Both the position numbers and the translations under genes were made by a program. Source: Cricetomys ansorgei (taxonomy: Eukaryota > Chordata > Mammalia > Rodentia > Nesomyidae). From it: 64,000 nucleotides of DNA. The first letter of the stretch is position 1. Every line of letters begins with the position of its first letter. The stretch is taken from contig JAMJFZ010002578.1 of NCBI GenBank assembly GCA_026225945.1, positions 62,001 to 126,000 of the forward strand, in the 5' to 3' direction. This document shows positions 1 through 12,020 of the stretch, piece after piece. Under the pieces are notes generated by a model that saw only the letters and a program-made list of their open reading frames with translations, did no database searches and was not told the DNA's origin.

Positions 1-1636
1 CAAAAAGAAAGGGAAATAAGATTAATTGTTCCTTCCATATTCATGGAAAAAATGTTTATGAATTAATTTTAAGCAACTAATAGTAGAAATTTTAAAATAA
101 CAAGTTTTCAATTTTCATAGCATCCATCCATAAGATGATGGGATGACATGTAGGGGAAAGAGAAATAATTGGGAGGAAGGTTTAAGTGGAGAGAAGCTTG
201 GAGGGCTGGGCAGAGGAGGGGTTTGGGAAGAGATAACTAACTATGAAGCATCATAGTTTACTTACCCACTTCATGTTACGATCTTGAACTGTTTCCATGA
301 AATTTGATTTCCTGGACCCAAATACCAAAAACTTAGAATTCTCCACAGTGAATCTCAGTGAGTCTAATTCAGAAAAGGAAATATGAACCTGGAAGACAGC
401 TGGAGAGTGCAAGGATAATGATGTTATAAGGCTTGTCAATCATCTTTCTCACACAAGCCTTAATGAAAGACAACCTAAAAGAAATGAACTGTATCTACGT
501 ATTTGCATATATGAAAAATTAATGAGAAAACTAATTACCAAAAAGCTTATTAGCTAAATACCACTTCATTTTTCCTGAGTGCTCATGTTTGTGGTAAGAC
601 AAGCAGTATATATCCCTGTAGTATGGGTTTAAGAGTGATGGCAGAAATGAGAGCCTTATCCTGTTTTTTGTTTGTTTGGTTTTGTCCTTATTTTTGATAT
701 AGGGATTTTCCATGTTCTCCATGCTGTTCTTCAATCCCTGGGATTTTCAGAAGACTTGGTCTACAAAACCATGGATCACTGACACATCTACTAAAGTGTG
801 CAGTGTTCTAATTCATCCAGTACAGATCTCTAAATCTCCTCCCATGGTTTCCATTCCCTCAGCTGCTAAAGAAGTTCTGTTGAGGATCATTTTTGACTTC
901 CTTTCTTGGAGTTATTACATCAGAAAAGCCAGCTGTAAAGGCTTCACTTTTTAAAACATAGTAAAAATTCATCTACCTCATCATCTTCAACACTATTTCC
1001 TATGTCCACCGTACCTCACCTGCTGTTTGGGTTATCATCATAGGCAGTTAATTGATATTGGTTTCACCCTGATCTCTTTATGGTCTAATCTCAACAGTGT
1101 GGCCAGGAGGGCTGGTGACATTTTTACTATTTATATTCTTGCTGGGATGTTCTGAAGGCTTCACTTTCTTCTTGGATGGTAAAGTATTCATCAGGGCCTA
1201 ACAGGGCTGAAGCTGACTCTAATTTTCTCTGCAGCTCCTTATATGCTCAGCTCCATATGGATTTCTTGTTATCCTCTGACACAGACACATGGATGCCTCA
1301 AAAGGCTTCTGCATTTGGCAATTTCTCTCTCTATATGGCTAAATGCCCTATCCCCTCTAGTCCTCACTTAAACATCCTTTAGAGAGAACTTTCCTGCCCT
1401 TCTCATTTAAAATTACAGTCATCCTCAATGTTCATGCATTTTTTAGCACCTGTGCTATGATGTATTACTTTATTTGCTTTAAAAAAATATTCTCCTCAGG
1501 CAGAGTACTAGCTCCTTGAAAATAGGGATGTTTAAATAAAATTTACCTTATTATGTGCTTAGGAAAGTGTAGAGGAATAGTTAATCATTTAATTCAGCAA
1601 CATAGCTGCTCTGGGAAAGGATCACATTGAAAGACC
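1..1636. other. Unrecognised AT-rich DNA
   Basis: No gene, RNA or repeat was recognised. The reading frames are short (at most about 80 codons), have no recognisable domain, and stop at the frequency expected of AT-rich non-coding DNA. Confidence 0.5.
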
Positions 1637-2569
1637 TGTGTGATAGCTAAGAAGGGATCAAATCCTAGGGTCTACATGAAGGGATCAAATTCAAGGGTCT
1701 ATATGAAGAGATCAAATCTAAGTGTTTATATGAAGGGATCATATTTAGAGGCCTGGGTAGTCCAGATGAAATGTAGAAAGAATGTTAGTAAGCACCTTTA
1801 ATCTTAGTATTCAGACAGTAGTGGTAGCACAACGTTTAATATGTAAGAGAAGGAGAGACAGGAAGCAGAGGAGTCAGTATTAGATAGGAAGTAACATCTG
1901 AGATGAGTCAGTGAAGGGCAGGGGAAGTGACGAATCAGAGGAAGAGCTGGCAGAGTGAGTCAGAGTGAGGACATGCCCAACTCTCACAAGAGAAAAGTAG
2001 GTTTTCAGCTCAAAGAGTCAGGACAGACACAGAGGGGATAAGACACAGAGGGTCACTATGGGAGAGACACAGAGGGTAAGAAACAAAGGCAATATGAAGC
2101 AGTTTGAAGCAGTCTGAGATGTCTGAGGCCAAGGCAAAAAGAGGCAGTTTAGCAGAAGAAGTCAGTATCAGATGGGAAGAGTGAGTCAGTTCGAAGCAAA
2201 GCAGAGCAGTTCAGTAAGAGAAGTTGCAGGAGTCAACCAGAATCAGCTAGAGTCAGAAGACTTCAAGAAACAACCAGCTAGCTCAGAAAGTCAGTTTGAA
2301 TGAGAAGCTTGGAGAAGAGTTTGAGCCAGAACAGTGAGTCACTTGAGTTTAATAAAGCTCTGTGTTCAGAAGGAGCTAGTCTGAGTGCCTTAGTCAGCAA
2401 TAAGTCTAGGAAACTTAAATGTTCTAGAGTATGGAGACTGAAGCCTTCCAATTTTAGGATCAAGTTTAGACTGTACAGAGGCTGAAACGCTCTAGGTCTC
2501 CAGGACTAGAACTGGTAACTTGAATTAGCCTAAGAATAAACTGCCTTTTGTCCTGAATCAATTTCTACA
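1637..2569 (+). mobile_element. LTR-like repeat, family A, copy 1
   Basis: This is one of three related copies in the window; the others are at 18.5-19.6 kb (minus) and 58.8-59.5 kb (plus). The copies share a start like TGTGTGAWAGCTA, a block AGAATGTTAGTA followed by CACCTTTAATC, a long purine-rich run of degenerate AGTCAGAGTGAG-type words, a TCAGAAGGAGCTAGTC block, and an end with AAGAATAAACTG, which looks like an LTR polyadenylation signal. It has no coding capacity. I infer an LTR from the TG start, polyA signal and size (about 0.9 kb). The family name is not known to me and the edges are approximate; no clean target duplication was seen. Confidence 0.55.
1651..1750 (+). repeat. 27-bp tandem repeat inside family A copy 1
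   Basis: Three full units and one partial unit of 27 bp, each beginning GAAGGGATCA (one unit GAAGAGATCA), lie near the 5' end of the LTR-like element. The other two family A copies lack this array. Confidence 0.8.
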
Positions 2570-5500
2570 AGAAAGTGCAAATAGTAGGTGGGACATAAAT
2601 GTTGAATGAATAAACAAATATACCAAAGAACTTCTTGATACAATTTTGTGCCATGTGTGCTTTAAAAACACACCATTATATTGTTCATATGACTCCATTT
2701 TTTAAAACATCGTTGGTTGGAATCATGCTATGTCTTAGATGATATAACTCAAGTACAAGGGTCTTTAGATAATTTTAAAGTTGTCGTTAATGTAATGTAG
2801 GATGCACATTGTGTATTTACCTTTATGGGCACATAAGTATGTGTTCTCTGGGTAGTGTGACAGATTTCTAATGTACAGTCTTTGCTTCCTGTATATGGGC
2901 TCTTAGAGAGGTGGTATGTGTGGTTTGGAAGGAAGAGGTTGGCAGGAGCCACATTTGGGGAAATGGGCAGTATTGGCAGTATTGGCAGCTCATCCATGCG
3001 CATGCTTGCATCTTACTTAGATGACTGGCATGGGGTAGGAGCAGAACATTCCTTTGAGTTTAGTCTATTCCTGGGCAAGGTCAGTGTTTGCCCCATGCTA
3101 GCATATGCTACCTCCCTATCTAGAAAACTTCTACCATCCAAGTGAGAAGTTTTGTGCTGAGAGACTAATGTAGATTTTCATCCTTCCAGCTTACTTCAGG
3201 TCCCATTTAATTCTTCATTCCCCCAAGCCCGTCTCTTCTCTCTTCCAGACTGCCCTAGGGATTCCAGACTTCATGAGTTCAAATCTTTAAGAGTCAAAAA
3301 ACACTTACACTTCTCTGATAAAATACTGGTTGATGCAGGACTATAACGAAATCATGCTTTATAGAATATCTACATTTTTTATTTTGAGAGATTAAGTTTT
3401 GTAACATTTTTCTTTGAATGTCTGGGAACACATTCTCTGGAGGATTCTGTGAATTGTGAGTATTTATTTATTTATTTATTTATTTATTTATTCATTGCAT
3501 CTTAGTAACACAGGATGCTGTCTGGGTTTAATGACTGCTGGGGAGTACCTATAGAGGGAATGGGAAAGGGGGAAAAAGAGCCAAATGATGTCTAGGTTGT
3601 CTAGGCACAGCTGGCCTCAGCTTGACCACTGTGGATTAATTTGCATTTTCAATACTTCTTTTGTAATGCTAGGAATCAATTACATAATTTCAACAAAATA
3701 AAAGTTTTCTTTTTCTTTTTCTGCCAAATGCCATAGACGGTTTATTGTTTATGAACAAAATCAATTTCCTCAAATGTGCATTTTTTTCCTCTGGGCAGAT
3801 GTTGGACAGATGTTTGTACTCCAGACACATGGGGACTTGTAGGAAAAACACTCTTCTAATTACTCAGAGCAGCCAACACTGTTGTGTAACTTAGTGATGG
3901 AATTTAAAATCTCACAGCCTAAAACATACTCATGGTGACACCATAAAAGTTTGCTGTTCCTTTGATCTTTTTTATATTCTGAAAATAAGTTCTTTAGACC
4001 TCTCTGCTCACAGAGGCCTGGCAAAGTATTTTACTCTCTTGTTCCTTGTTATTGTTTGAAATAGGATTTGGCAGACACAATCTTCTTCAAATGTTGCTTT
4101 CCTGTAATATAATGAATTTCTTCTCAATTGCCAATCCCTGAAAGTGTAAATAATAAGAGTTGGTTTCAAAACATGGATTGCTGTCTTTGGAAGAATGTAC
4201 AGGTGGAGTGATAGCACCTGAGGCGGACACTCTAGGTCTCCAGCATTCCCTGCATAGGTTCCAAGGGTCCACTGCTGTCAAGCTAAAATTTCTCACTCTG
4301 GCTGCCCACAGACTCCAAAACAGGAATCGGCGGTTCCCAGAAGACATGGGGGGATTGAGTAGCCTGGAATCACAAGTTTCTGTGCGATTTATAGTTTATT
4401 TTGCAATCAGACAAGTGCAGTAACTTATGCAAGGATTAAGAGTACGTTTTCCTTGAAGGTGAAACTCCTTAGGCAACGTGCAGTGGCTGCAGCTCTCTGG
4501 GGAAGTCTGTGCCTTTCCTTTTGTTGCAAGCTGGGAGGGAAAAGAAAAGGAAGCTGTTCAGCAATCAGCACTTCATAGCATAGCTTCCTTGTATTCCAGC
4601 TGGCTTTTGTTAGGCGCTCTCAAGTCATCTCCAGGAAATCCTGGAGTGCTCTTCTGCCTCAGGTAGGGATTAGGCAACCAGTCAAATCAAGTAAGATTAT
4701 TTTACTGATAATCTGTGATATCTGAACTGATTTAAAGAACACCTGTCTTTGTCTGGTTCCTATCACTCAGATATTGAAAACTGCTCTTTGCATTTCTTAT
4801 AAATTCTCGTTTCTTCTTTTTTTCTCAAACAACATTAAAGCATTTTAAAATACCTTCTTTCTAAGTACTTTTGACCTAGCTTTCTGGGACTTATCCCTTT
4901 TAAACTTTCCTATGCTGAAGAGCAAACACCATGACCATGCCTGGTTGGTTTTAAAACATCCACTTTGCAGTTTCTTAGGTATAGTTTTCCTACTTTTGAG
5001 CCAAAAGTCCATTTTTCAATCCTAGAGCATTCCAATGCTTGTAATATTTGCAATATGGCACAGGCAACTTCTGTATTCTATCAACAGTAATGGCCATAAT
5101 AGGAGGAGCAGCTATTCCCATGGGCTAGACTCTGGTACATAGATCCACTGACACTCTGTCTTCTTACATGAAATTTGTCTATATTCTTGAGAATTCCATT
5201 CATGTATACAATGAAATGTGGTCAGTTTCCTCTTCCAACTCCCTAATATTCTCTTCAAAACTTCTTCTTTCATATCCTGTCCTTTTATAGCACACTAAGG
5301 CCTGTTAGTGCTGCCCATACATGCACAGGCGAGGCCATCCACTGGAGTGTGGAGAAAGAACCCATGGTCATATCCTCAAACAAGAGTGACCTTCCCTTCC
5401 CCAGAGAAAAACTACTGCCAATGGTATTAATTCTGTTCTACAATAAAATGTGTTTTTCTATAAACTAAAAAAAAAAAAAAAACATTACTTTAAAATCATA

Positions 5501-5784
5501 TAAAATATTCCATGTCATAATTATGAATTTCTCATAGACTGAAATTCATGACTCAGTAGCCTGGCTACTATTTTTCCTCTTGGTTAAATTCAGTTTTGTT
5601 CCATTGTGGTGATTTCTTATTTGCTCTCAATTAAACACAGTTTCCTCTTTCCATAGGTTTTTTTTTTTTTTTTTTTTTTTTTCCCCAACATCCTCTTGGC
5701 AATGAAAAAAAAAATGTGCTAGAATTCAGTTGACTTGGTTCAAAGCAGTTCTCTGCTACTTGTCAGTTCTATAGACTTGGCCAC
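2570..5784. other. Mostly unique-looking DNA without a gene
   Basis: No coding region was recognised. The stretch holds an A-run at about 5,467-5,482 and a 25-base T-run at 5,658-5,682. The part at 4,100-4,670 has locally more CpG than its surroundings and no repeat that I recognise; it is listed as a finding. Confidence 0.45.
3461..3492. repeat. (TTTA)n microsatellite
   Basis: About eight perfect TATT/TTTA units, ending at TTCATTGC. Confidence 0.9.
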
Positions 5785-6169
5785 TGTTGGCTACTTTTAT
5801 GTCAACTTGATACAAGTTGTGGTTATCTGGAAGAAGGGAACCTTAATTGAAAAAATGACTCCATGAAATCTGGCTGTAAGACATTTTCTTAATTAGTGAT
5901 TGATGAGGAAGGGCCCAGCCCATTGTCGATGGTGCCATCCCTGGGCTGGTGGTCCTGGATTCTATAAAAATGCAGGGTGAGAAAGGTATGATGATCATGC
6001 CAGTAACACTCCTCCATGGCCTCTGTATCCGTGCTTGCCTCTAGATTCCTGCCCTGTTTGAGTTTCTGTCCTGGCTTCCTTCGATGATGAACACTGAGAG
6101 GAACCATTTCCTCCCTAAGGTGCTTTGGTCTTGGTGTTTCGTCACAGCAATAGAATCCTAACTAAGACA
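5785..6169 (+). mobile_element. Rodent MaLR-type LTR (…CTAACTAAGACA)
   Basis: It begins with TG (TGTTGGCTAC) and ends with CTAACTAAGACA. A TATA-like TCTATAAAAA lies at 5,961-5,970, and the terminal GTCACAGCAATAGAA block is shared with the other copies here. The same layout is seen at 11.5 kb and 36.5 kb, and as a fragment at 7.1 kb. It is non-coding. I assign it to the ERVL-MaLR LTRs (MT/ORR1 group) from its LTR-like architecture and its high copy number in rodents; the subfamily name is uncertain. Confidence 0.6.
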
Positions 6170-6272
6170 ACTATCATGGACTTCAACCCTCTGAAACTGG
6201 AAGCCCAATTAAAAATTTTCTTTCTACGTTGCCTTGGTGATGTTTTATCACAGCAATAGAAAAGTAACTAAG
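6170..6272 (+). mobile_element. 3' end fragment of a related MaLR-type LTR
   Basis: It starts right after the preceding copy and ends in the same kind of terminus (TCACAGCAATAGAAAAGTAACTAAG). An AATTAAA near 6,207 may be its polyA signal. Two LTR 3' ends in tandem suggest that the longer copy inserted next to or into an older one. Confidence 0.5.
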
Positions 6273-6584
6273 TCTCTTACTGTTTCAAGGTTTAGTTTGA
6301 AATGTTTGCTTTTATACTGTATGTACACACCCAGGCACACAGTTATCTTTTTTTTAAAATTCAGTGCTTCACACATGAATAGAGTACGTTTTGATGAAAT
6401 CCAATCCCTTCTATATAATTCCTTTCCTCCCTCCATACCACTATTTCCTCCAAACTTCATGCGTTCTTTCATCTTTTCCTAAAGCTATGGAGACTACTTA
6501 GTAAGGCCTGTGAATGCATGAAGGAAAGAACAGCCACTGAGCATGGGAGCTGCGTTCATGAAGAAAATGTTTGCACACCCCAGC

Positions 6585-7025
6585 ATCCATCAGTGATCAT
6601 TGCTGCTTTATTCACAGTACCCAGGAGATGATAACAGCCTGGATGTTCGTCAGCTGGTGGATGAATAATAAAAATGTGGTTCATATGCACAATAGAATTG
6701 GCCATCACAAATGAACCCAATGTTTTTGTATTTGTGAACTTTTTTTTTCATTTTGTTTTCTTTGTGTACTTTCTGCCTCCTGTTTTTGTTTGAAAGAGAA
6801 CAAGTGAGCATAAAGTTACATTGGTAGGCAGGTGGGAGGCTCTGGAAGTAGTTGGGGGAGGGGAACATGATCAAAATACGTTGTATGACAAATTTTTAAA
6901 TAAAAAATGGTAAAATTATGAAATTTGCAGATAGATAGAAATAATCATTCTGATTGAGGTAAACCAGGCCCAGAAAGAAAAACACCACATGATCCCTCTC
7001 ATTTGTGAGTGTTAGATGTGTTTAA
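6585..7025 (+). mobile_element. L1 LINE 3'-region fragment
   Basis: Segments such as CATCCATCAGTGATCATTGC, AATAAAAATGTGGTTCATAT, ATGAAATTTGCAGATAGA and GTAAACCAGGCCCAGAAAGA follow, in order, the conserved 3' part of rodent L1. About 200 bp of unrelated sequence (roughly 6,705-6,905) interrupts the match. It has no open ORF2 and is a dead fragment. Confidence 0.65.
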
Positions 7026-7089
7026 GAAAGCAGGCTGAACAAGAAATGGAGAAGTCTGTATTGATTCTTTGATCATGATCTCTAGTTCA

Positions 7090-7237
7090 GTTCATGCCTC
7101 CATGCCTTCAGGTTCCTGAATTCAATTCCTATCCTGATTTCCTTCCTTGATGGATTGGGAGGTCTAAGTCAAAAACCCATCCCTTAGTTGCTTTGGTTCA
7201 GTGTTTTATGATAGCATCAGAAAGCAAACTAGGACAA
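7090..7237 (+). mobile_element. 3' fragment of MaLR-type LTR
   Basis: It matches the 3' third of the copies at 5.8 and 36.5 kb (TTCAGGTTCCTGAATTC, TTCCTTCCTTGATGGA, ATCAGAAAGCAAACTAGGACA). It is truncated at its 5' side. Confidence 0.55.
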
Positions 7238-7331
7238 GTCATAACACAATTTTATGTGTATGCCATTTTACATTGTTTATATTGCATTCAATCCTTATAT
7301 TTTTAAATAATTTTTTAAATTGTCTTTGTAT

Positions 7332-7333
<2 letters not shown>

Positions 7334-7365
<32 letters not shown>
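7334..7365. repeat. (TG)n microsatellite
   Basis: Sixteen perfect GT dinucleotides directly left of a minus-oriented SINE. It can be read as that SINE's (CA)n tail. Confidence 0.9.
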
Positions 7366-7374
<9 letters not shown>

Positions 7375-7495
7375 ATAGGACAACTTGCTGGAGTTAGTTT
7401 TTTCTTCTACTATCTGAATACTGAGATTAAACTCAGTATACAGGGTTGGTGGCTGGTAGCAGGTTCCTTTTTCTACTGAGCTGCCTTGCTGGCCC
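7366..7495 (-). mobile_element. B3/B2-type SINE
   Basis: Read on the minus strand it begins near GGGCCAGCAAGGCAGCTCAG, the tRNA-derived head typical of B2/B3 SINEs. It ends in the CA-rich tail at 7,334-7,365. It is diverged and non-coding. B3 is preferred over B2 because of the CA tail and the ACAACTTGCTGGAG block. Confidence 0.65.
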
Positions 7496-10400
7496 CTGGC
7501 CCTGCAAGCTGTATCCCTTTTACTGTCTTATATAAAAAAGTCAACAAAGTAAACATCTTTCTGAAATCTAGTTATTAAATAAGACAAATGTGCTAATAAA
7601 ATGCACTTAATCTTGTATGTTATGATATACAGACAAACTTGATAAGGGAGCAATTCCATATTCTATGTTTAATATGTTGAAAATGTGAGTAATCTATCAA
7701 AGGATTAGAATACATCTCTTGAGAGTAGAAATGATAAATAAGCATAAAACTGAAATGCATTTTATTAAAGGCAGATAAATAAAACACAAGATAATTTTAA
7801 TGGTAGAGCATGTAGTATAATATATGAGGACTTTTGATGACTCAAAGACATATATTCCTGATGTTTCTCACCATATTGCTACATGAGCAAACATGAGATC
7901 CTATAACTTATTCTCATATGTAAATACAACTTTACGTGGAAAATATTGCCTAAAGAGTCAATTTTCTATGGTTCCTAACATTTTCTCTCGTTTCATTTCT
8001 CCTTTGTGTAATTCTCGTATTTAAATTTGAAGGAGCATAATTTTGAATACAGCTAGATTTTCTCTTATGGTTACGACATTCATCACAATTTCATACACAT
8101 CTGCCCTGAGAAACCTTTGTTTCCTTCCCAGTTCATAATGAAGAGTGTTTTAACACATTCATTGCTGCTGGGAGTAGGACTGACAAAACCGCTCTTTCTG
8201 ACTTTGGTTGAGACATTATACAGATAAAGAGAGGGAATAACTTAATTGGCAAATTGATCGCACATTATATTTTCTCCTATCTTTTGCGGTGCTACATCTC
8301 TGCATGTTCTACATCTCTCTTCAAACACCCATGAAATCCAATGCCATTGAGTTTGGCTCTAATAAATGTGTTAACTGGAAAATATTTTTAGATTATGTTT
8401 TCTTGCCTTAAAATTTGACAATTGTTGTTTTGAATTTAGCCTGCCTTGCCCACCTCATGGAAACGTATGCTCAACAGCTTTGTTCATGTAAGTTTTTAAT
8501 AGGTTTACTGAGTGTTGGCCTGGTGTCTCTAGGGATATCAACATGAAGCCCTACACCTAGGTGTGAATGACATAACATTTATAAATAACCCTGACCATTT
8601 AAAAAAGCTGTTATCATTTTGGAATATGTAAAACTGGATACATTACAATGATTTCTGAAACACTTTGGATCTTTCAGAAAATGATTAAATGTTGAAATTC
8701 TCAGGGTTCCGAGTAAATATCCCTATCCACAAACAACTTTTTACAATGGCATCTCTGTTTTCTTTAAAAACTTCATTAATAAAACTGATGTTTAAGAAGA
8801 AAAGGATTGCAGTTTTGAGTACAGTTGGAAACATGAAGGAGTGTACTTATCGAGTCCACAACATCTATTTGTGGTCACTGTTTTGATCCCAGTGTCTTAA
8901 GCTGAGTTTCTTTTACTTATTTTTGGTCCACAGAAACAGGAGTTCCTCCAGAGGACTTCACAGTTGTGGTTGAGTACCCTTCTCACCCACTGTGCAATAG
9001 TAGAGAGGGATAAGTACTGGTTTCCAAGATTAAAAGCCACAAAACTCTAGGTCCAGGCACTGGCTCCATACAATGTTCCTGTGCATTCGTCATGGGGCTG
9101 AGAGATACAGCTCCATCTAATGTAGCTGTGCTCATGAATGCTTTTAAATTTTAATTTGGAAAGTTAGTGAACAGTCTGGTTCTCATTACCTATCCTTTGT
9201 TTGTGATTAAACTGGCTAAGTCTATCTACAAATTTTCTCTAACCTCATTCTTGCTTTTTCTGCTGAATACATTACTTCTTGTGAAAACAGGTTATAACTG
9301 TTGTTTGTCATTTACAAGTATCATATTTTCCCTTTATTGATATATTGCCTTTTTCTTGATCAGTATCATTTTCCATCCATTTATTTTACTTTTATTTTTT
9401 GATAACATTAAGTCCTGAATGTGTCTGTAGATTTATATACTCAATTTAATAATATCTGTCTTTTAAACATGTTTGCTTTGTATTGACAGTGATTTCTTCC
9501 CTAAATTTCATTCCTTTATTGTATGTCTTCCTTCTGTGGATTTGTGCCTTTACTGGATAGCATTCTCAGTTACTAGATAGCACTCTCATTTCTACTTTTC
9601 TTCATTTTTAGAAGTTACATTTTCTATGCTCTTTACATGAACCAGAATTTTCCAATGGCAAAGTTTGGGTTAGAAATTTTGTGATGTGAGTGCCATTAGA
9701 TCATTTTAGGGGACTTAGTAACCCACTTGCCTGCTGTCCACAGGATGACAGCAGCATATGCTTTCCTCTCCCCAACCAAGTGTCAGCAGCCATTGCTCAA
9801 TAAAGTCTCCTCTGTGTTCACATGTCTAACAAGATGGATGTCATGCTATATCACATATAGAAATATATAGGACTCCTAGAAAAGACTGGGTCCTTTTTCA
9901 CTGTAGGAATCATACCTTTCTTCGACAAAGTTTCTTTCTATAAGCATACAATCTGTTACTGAGTTTGTCTATCTGAAGACACTGTGATATTTTTCTTTAT
10001 TTTTAAATGGAAATGAGTTTTGAAGCGGATGATGATGCTACTTCTTTTCAGCAACTGGAAGATGTTGCCACATGTAGTTGGCTAAGAAGTAAATGTTCTT
10101 GCTCAGAAGAACTCAGCTGAGAGTCTGCTCATCATTACTAGGAACCATCTTGAATCCTCTTAGGTTTACAATATTTCCTGATTGATGTTTCAAAGCTTAA
10201 TTATGATATGACTCGTTTACACGGTGGTTATTTTCCAAATCGTCCTAATCAAGGTTTGACAAGTGTTTTTAATCGGAGTACTCATGCTTTCTTCAAGTCT
10301 GAAAAGATCTTTGTCTCTATTTTCTCACGTATTGCTTATCATTTTCTGACATTTACCCTAGAACTATGTTAAAAACCAATGAGTTCATCCTATCCTTTGT

Positions 10401-11470
10401 ATCTGAATGTTCACAGTTTCCATTCCATGTATTTGGCTACGCTGCGTGCCTGATGAATTCTTTACATTTATCTATTATTTTATCCGTTTCCTCCTTAGCT
10501 ACCTCAGCACAATACCTTAAACTTTGAGTAGTAAATGATAGTTGCCCCCATCATTTACTTCTGAATTTGCATTTTCATTCTTAGGTTCTCTTTTCCCATG
10601 TCCAGAACAAACATCTTAATAAAACTGTCCTTAATCTAGACATTTTGATATGGCACACTCAGTTGCTTATAACACGTTCGCTTGATCTATCGCAGTTTAC
10701 TAGTATATTCTTCATTTCTGGCATTATGGATTGCTCACTTTTACTTTTGAACTTGGTTTCAAACATACGTGTTATTGATTATATTTCATCAATATAATAT
10801 AACACGTGGTTTTATGCTCAAAGGATGAGATGAAGATTTTCCACACTAGCAATGTTCCACATTGAGTAGAAATGATTGATTTTCTAACACATCAGTTGTC
10901 CTGTTTATTGCTTCTACTTACATGCCTTCAATTTTAAATAATTCTCTATTGATTAGGTAGCTAGCTCTGCCTACCGCTTTTATTTTATCTTTATGAACTT
11001 TCTGCTTCTGTTTCAAAAAGACTGACTCTTTCATATCCCGCTGAGTGTGTCAAACATATTTCAAAATGATCTTTTCATTTTTGTAGTAAATGCCTTTTTA
11101 AAAAGCCTTCATTTAATATTTGCATATTTATCTATTTATTTTGCTTTAGGCTGAAGATCTTTTCCACTTCATCTGCAGTGAAGTTTTCATAGCTTCATGA
11201 CTGGGAGCTTTTCATGTTTGATTTAACAGAACCACTCTTCATCTTCCTTAGAGGAGTTTGTTCTTTCACAGAAGGTGAGGATAATTTTGTGGTGTGTATA
11301 GTAGTGGCTTCCAGCAAGGTTCTGACAATCAGAACACACTGGAAAACAAAGACAATGAGAGTAGCTCCATTCTTATCTTCTTCTTTGAGTTGCAGAGCAT
11401 CTGTTGTCAGTCCTCTCCACAGATCTTCTCTCTCTAGACTCCAGGAACTGACCTTGTTTCATATCTGTGC
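7496..11470. other. AT-rich DNA without recognisable gene
   Basis: Strongly AT-rich, with short reading frames only. The tract at 9.2-11.1 kb has T-rich word use resembling old reverse-oriented LINE sequence, but I could not anchor it to a specific element and make no call. Confidence 0.4.
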
Positions 11471-11841
11471 TATTTAGTTTCTTTTGTCAACTTGACGCAC
11501 GCTAATGTCATCTGAAGGAGGGAACTCAACTGAGAAGATGTTTTCATCAGATTGGAGTCATTTTCTTGATTAATGACTGATATGGGAGGTTCCACTCCAG
11601 TGGTAGTCTTAGGTTGTATAAACATTAGCTGAGTGAGGCATGGAGAGCAAGCCAGTGAACAGCACTTCTCCATGGCTTCTGCTGCAGTTCTTTCCTTAGG
11701 TTACTGCCTTGAGTTCCTACCCTGACTCCCCTCAATGATGATGTAATCAGTATATGTAAACCAAACAGACCCTTTCCCATCATCAAGTAGCTTTTAGTCT
11801 TGTTTTTTCACAGCAACAGAAAGCAAATGAGGGCAACACAC
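11471..11841 (+). mobile_element. MaLR-type LTR, diverged copy
   Basis: It aligns by eye with the copies at 5.8 and 36.5 kb: TTTTGTCAACTTGACGCAC near the start, TTCTTGATTAATGACTGATA, a TATA-like GTTGTATAAACATT near 11,615, CAAGCCAGTGAACAGCACTT, and a terminal TTCACAGCAACAGAAAGC. The AACTAAGACA end is mutated. It is in the same orientation as the other copies. Confidence 0.6.
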
Positions 11842-11867
11842 ATGGTAGAAATGTTTCCCTCTGCACT

Positions 11868-12020
11868 GTTTTTTTTTTCCCAAGACATGGTTTCTCTGTT
11901 GTAACTCTGTCCTTGAACTCACTGTGTAAACCAGGCTGGCCTGGGACTGACTCACAGAGATCTGCCTGACTCTGCCTCTCAAGTTCTGGGATTAAAGGTG
12001 TGTGTCACCACCCCCTGGCT
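11868..12020 (-). mobile_element. B1 SINE
   Basis: On the plus strand it reads as an inverted B1: an 11-base T-run (the inverted A tail), then ACATGGTTTCTCTGT, AACTCACTGTGTAAACCAGG, GGGATTAAAGGTGTGTG and CACCACCCCCTGGCT. This is the 7SL-derived body, including the internal polymerase III promoter region. Nearly full length. Confidence 0.9.
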
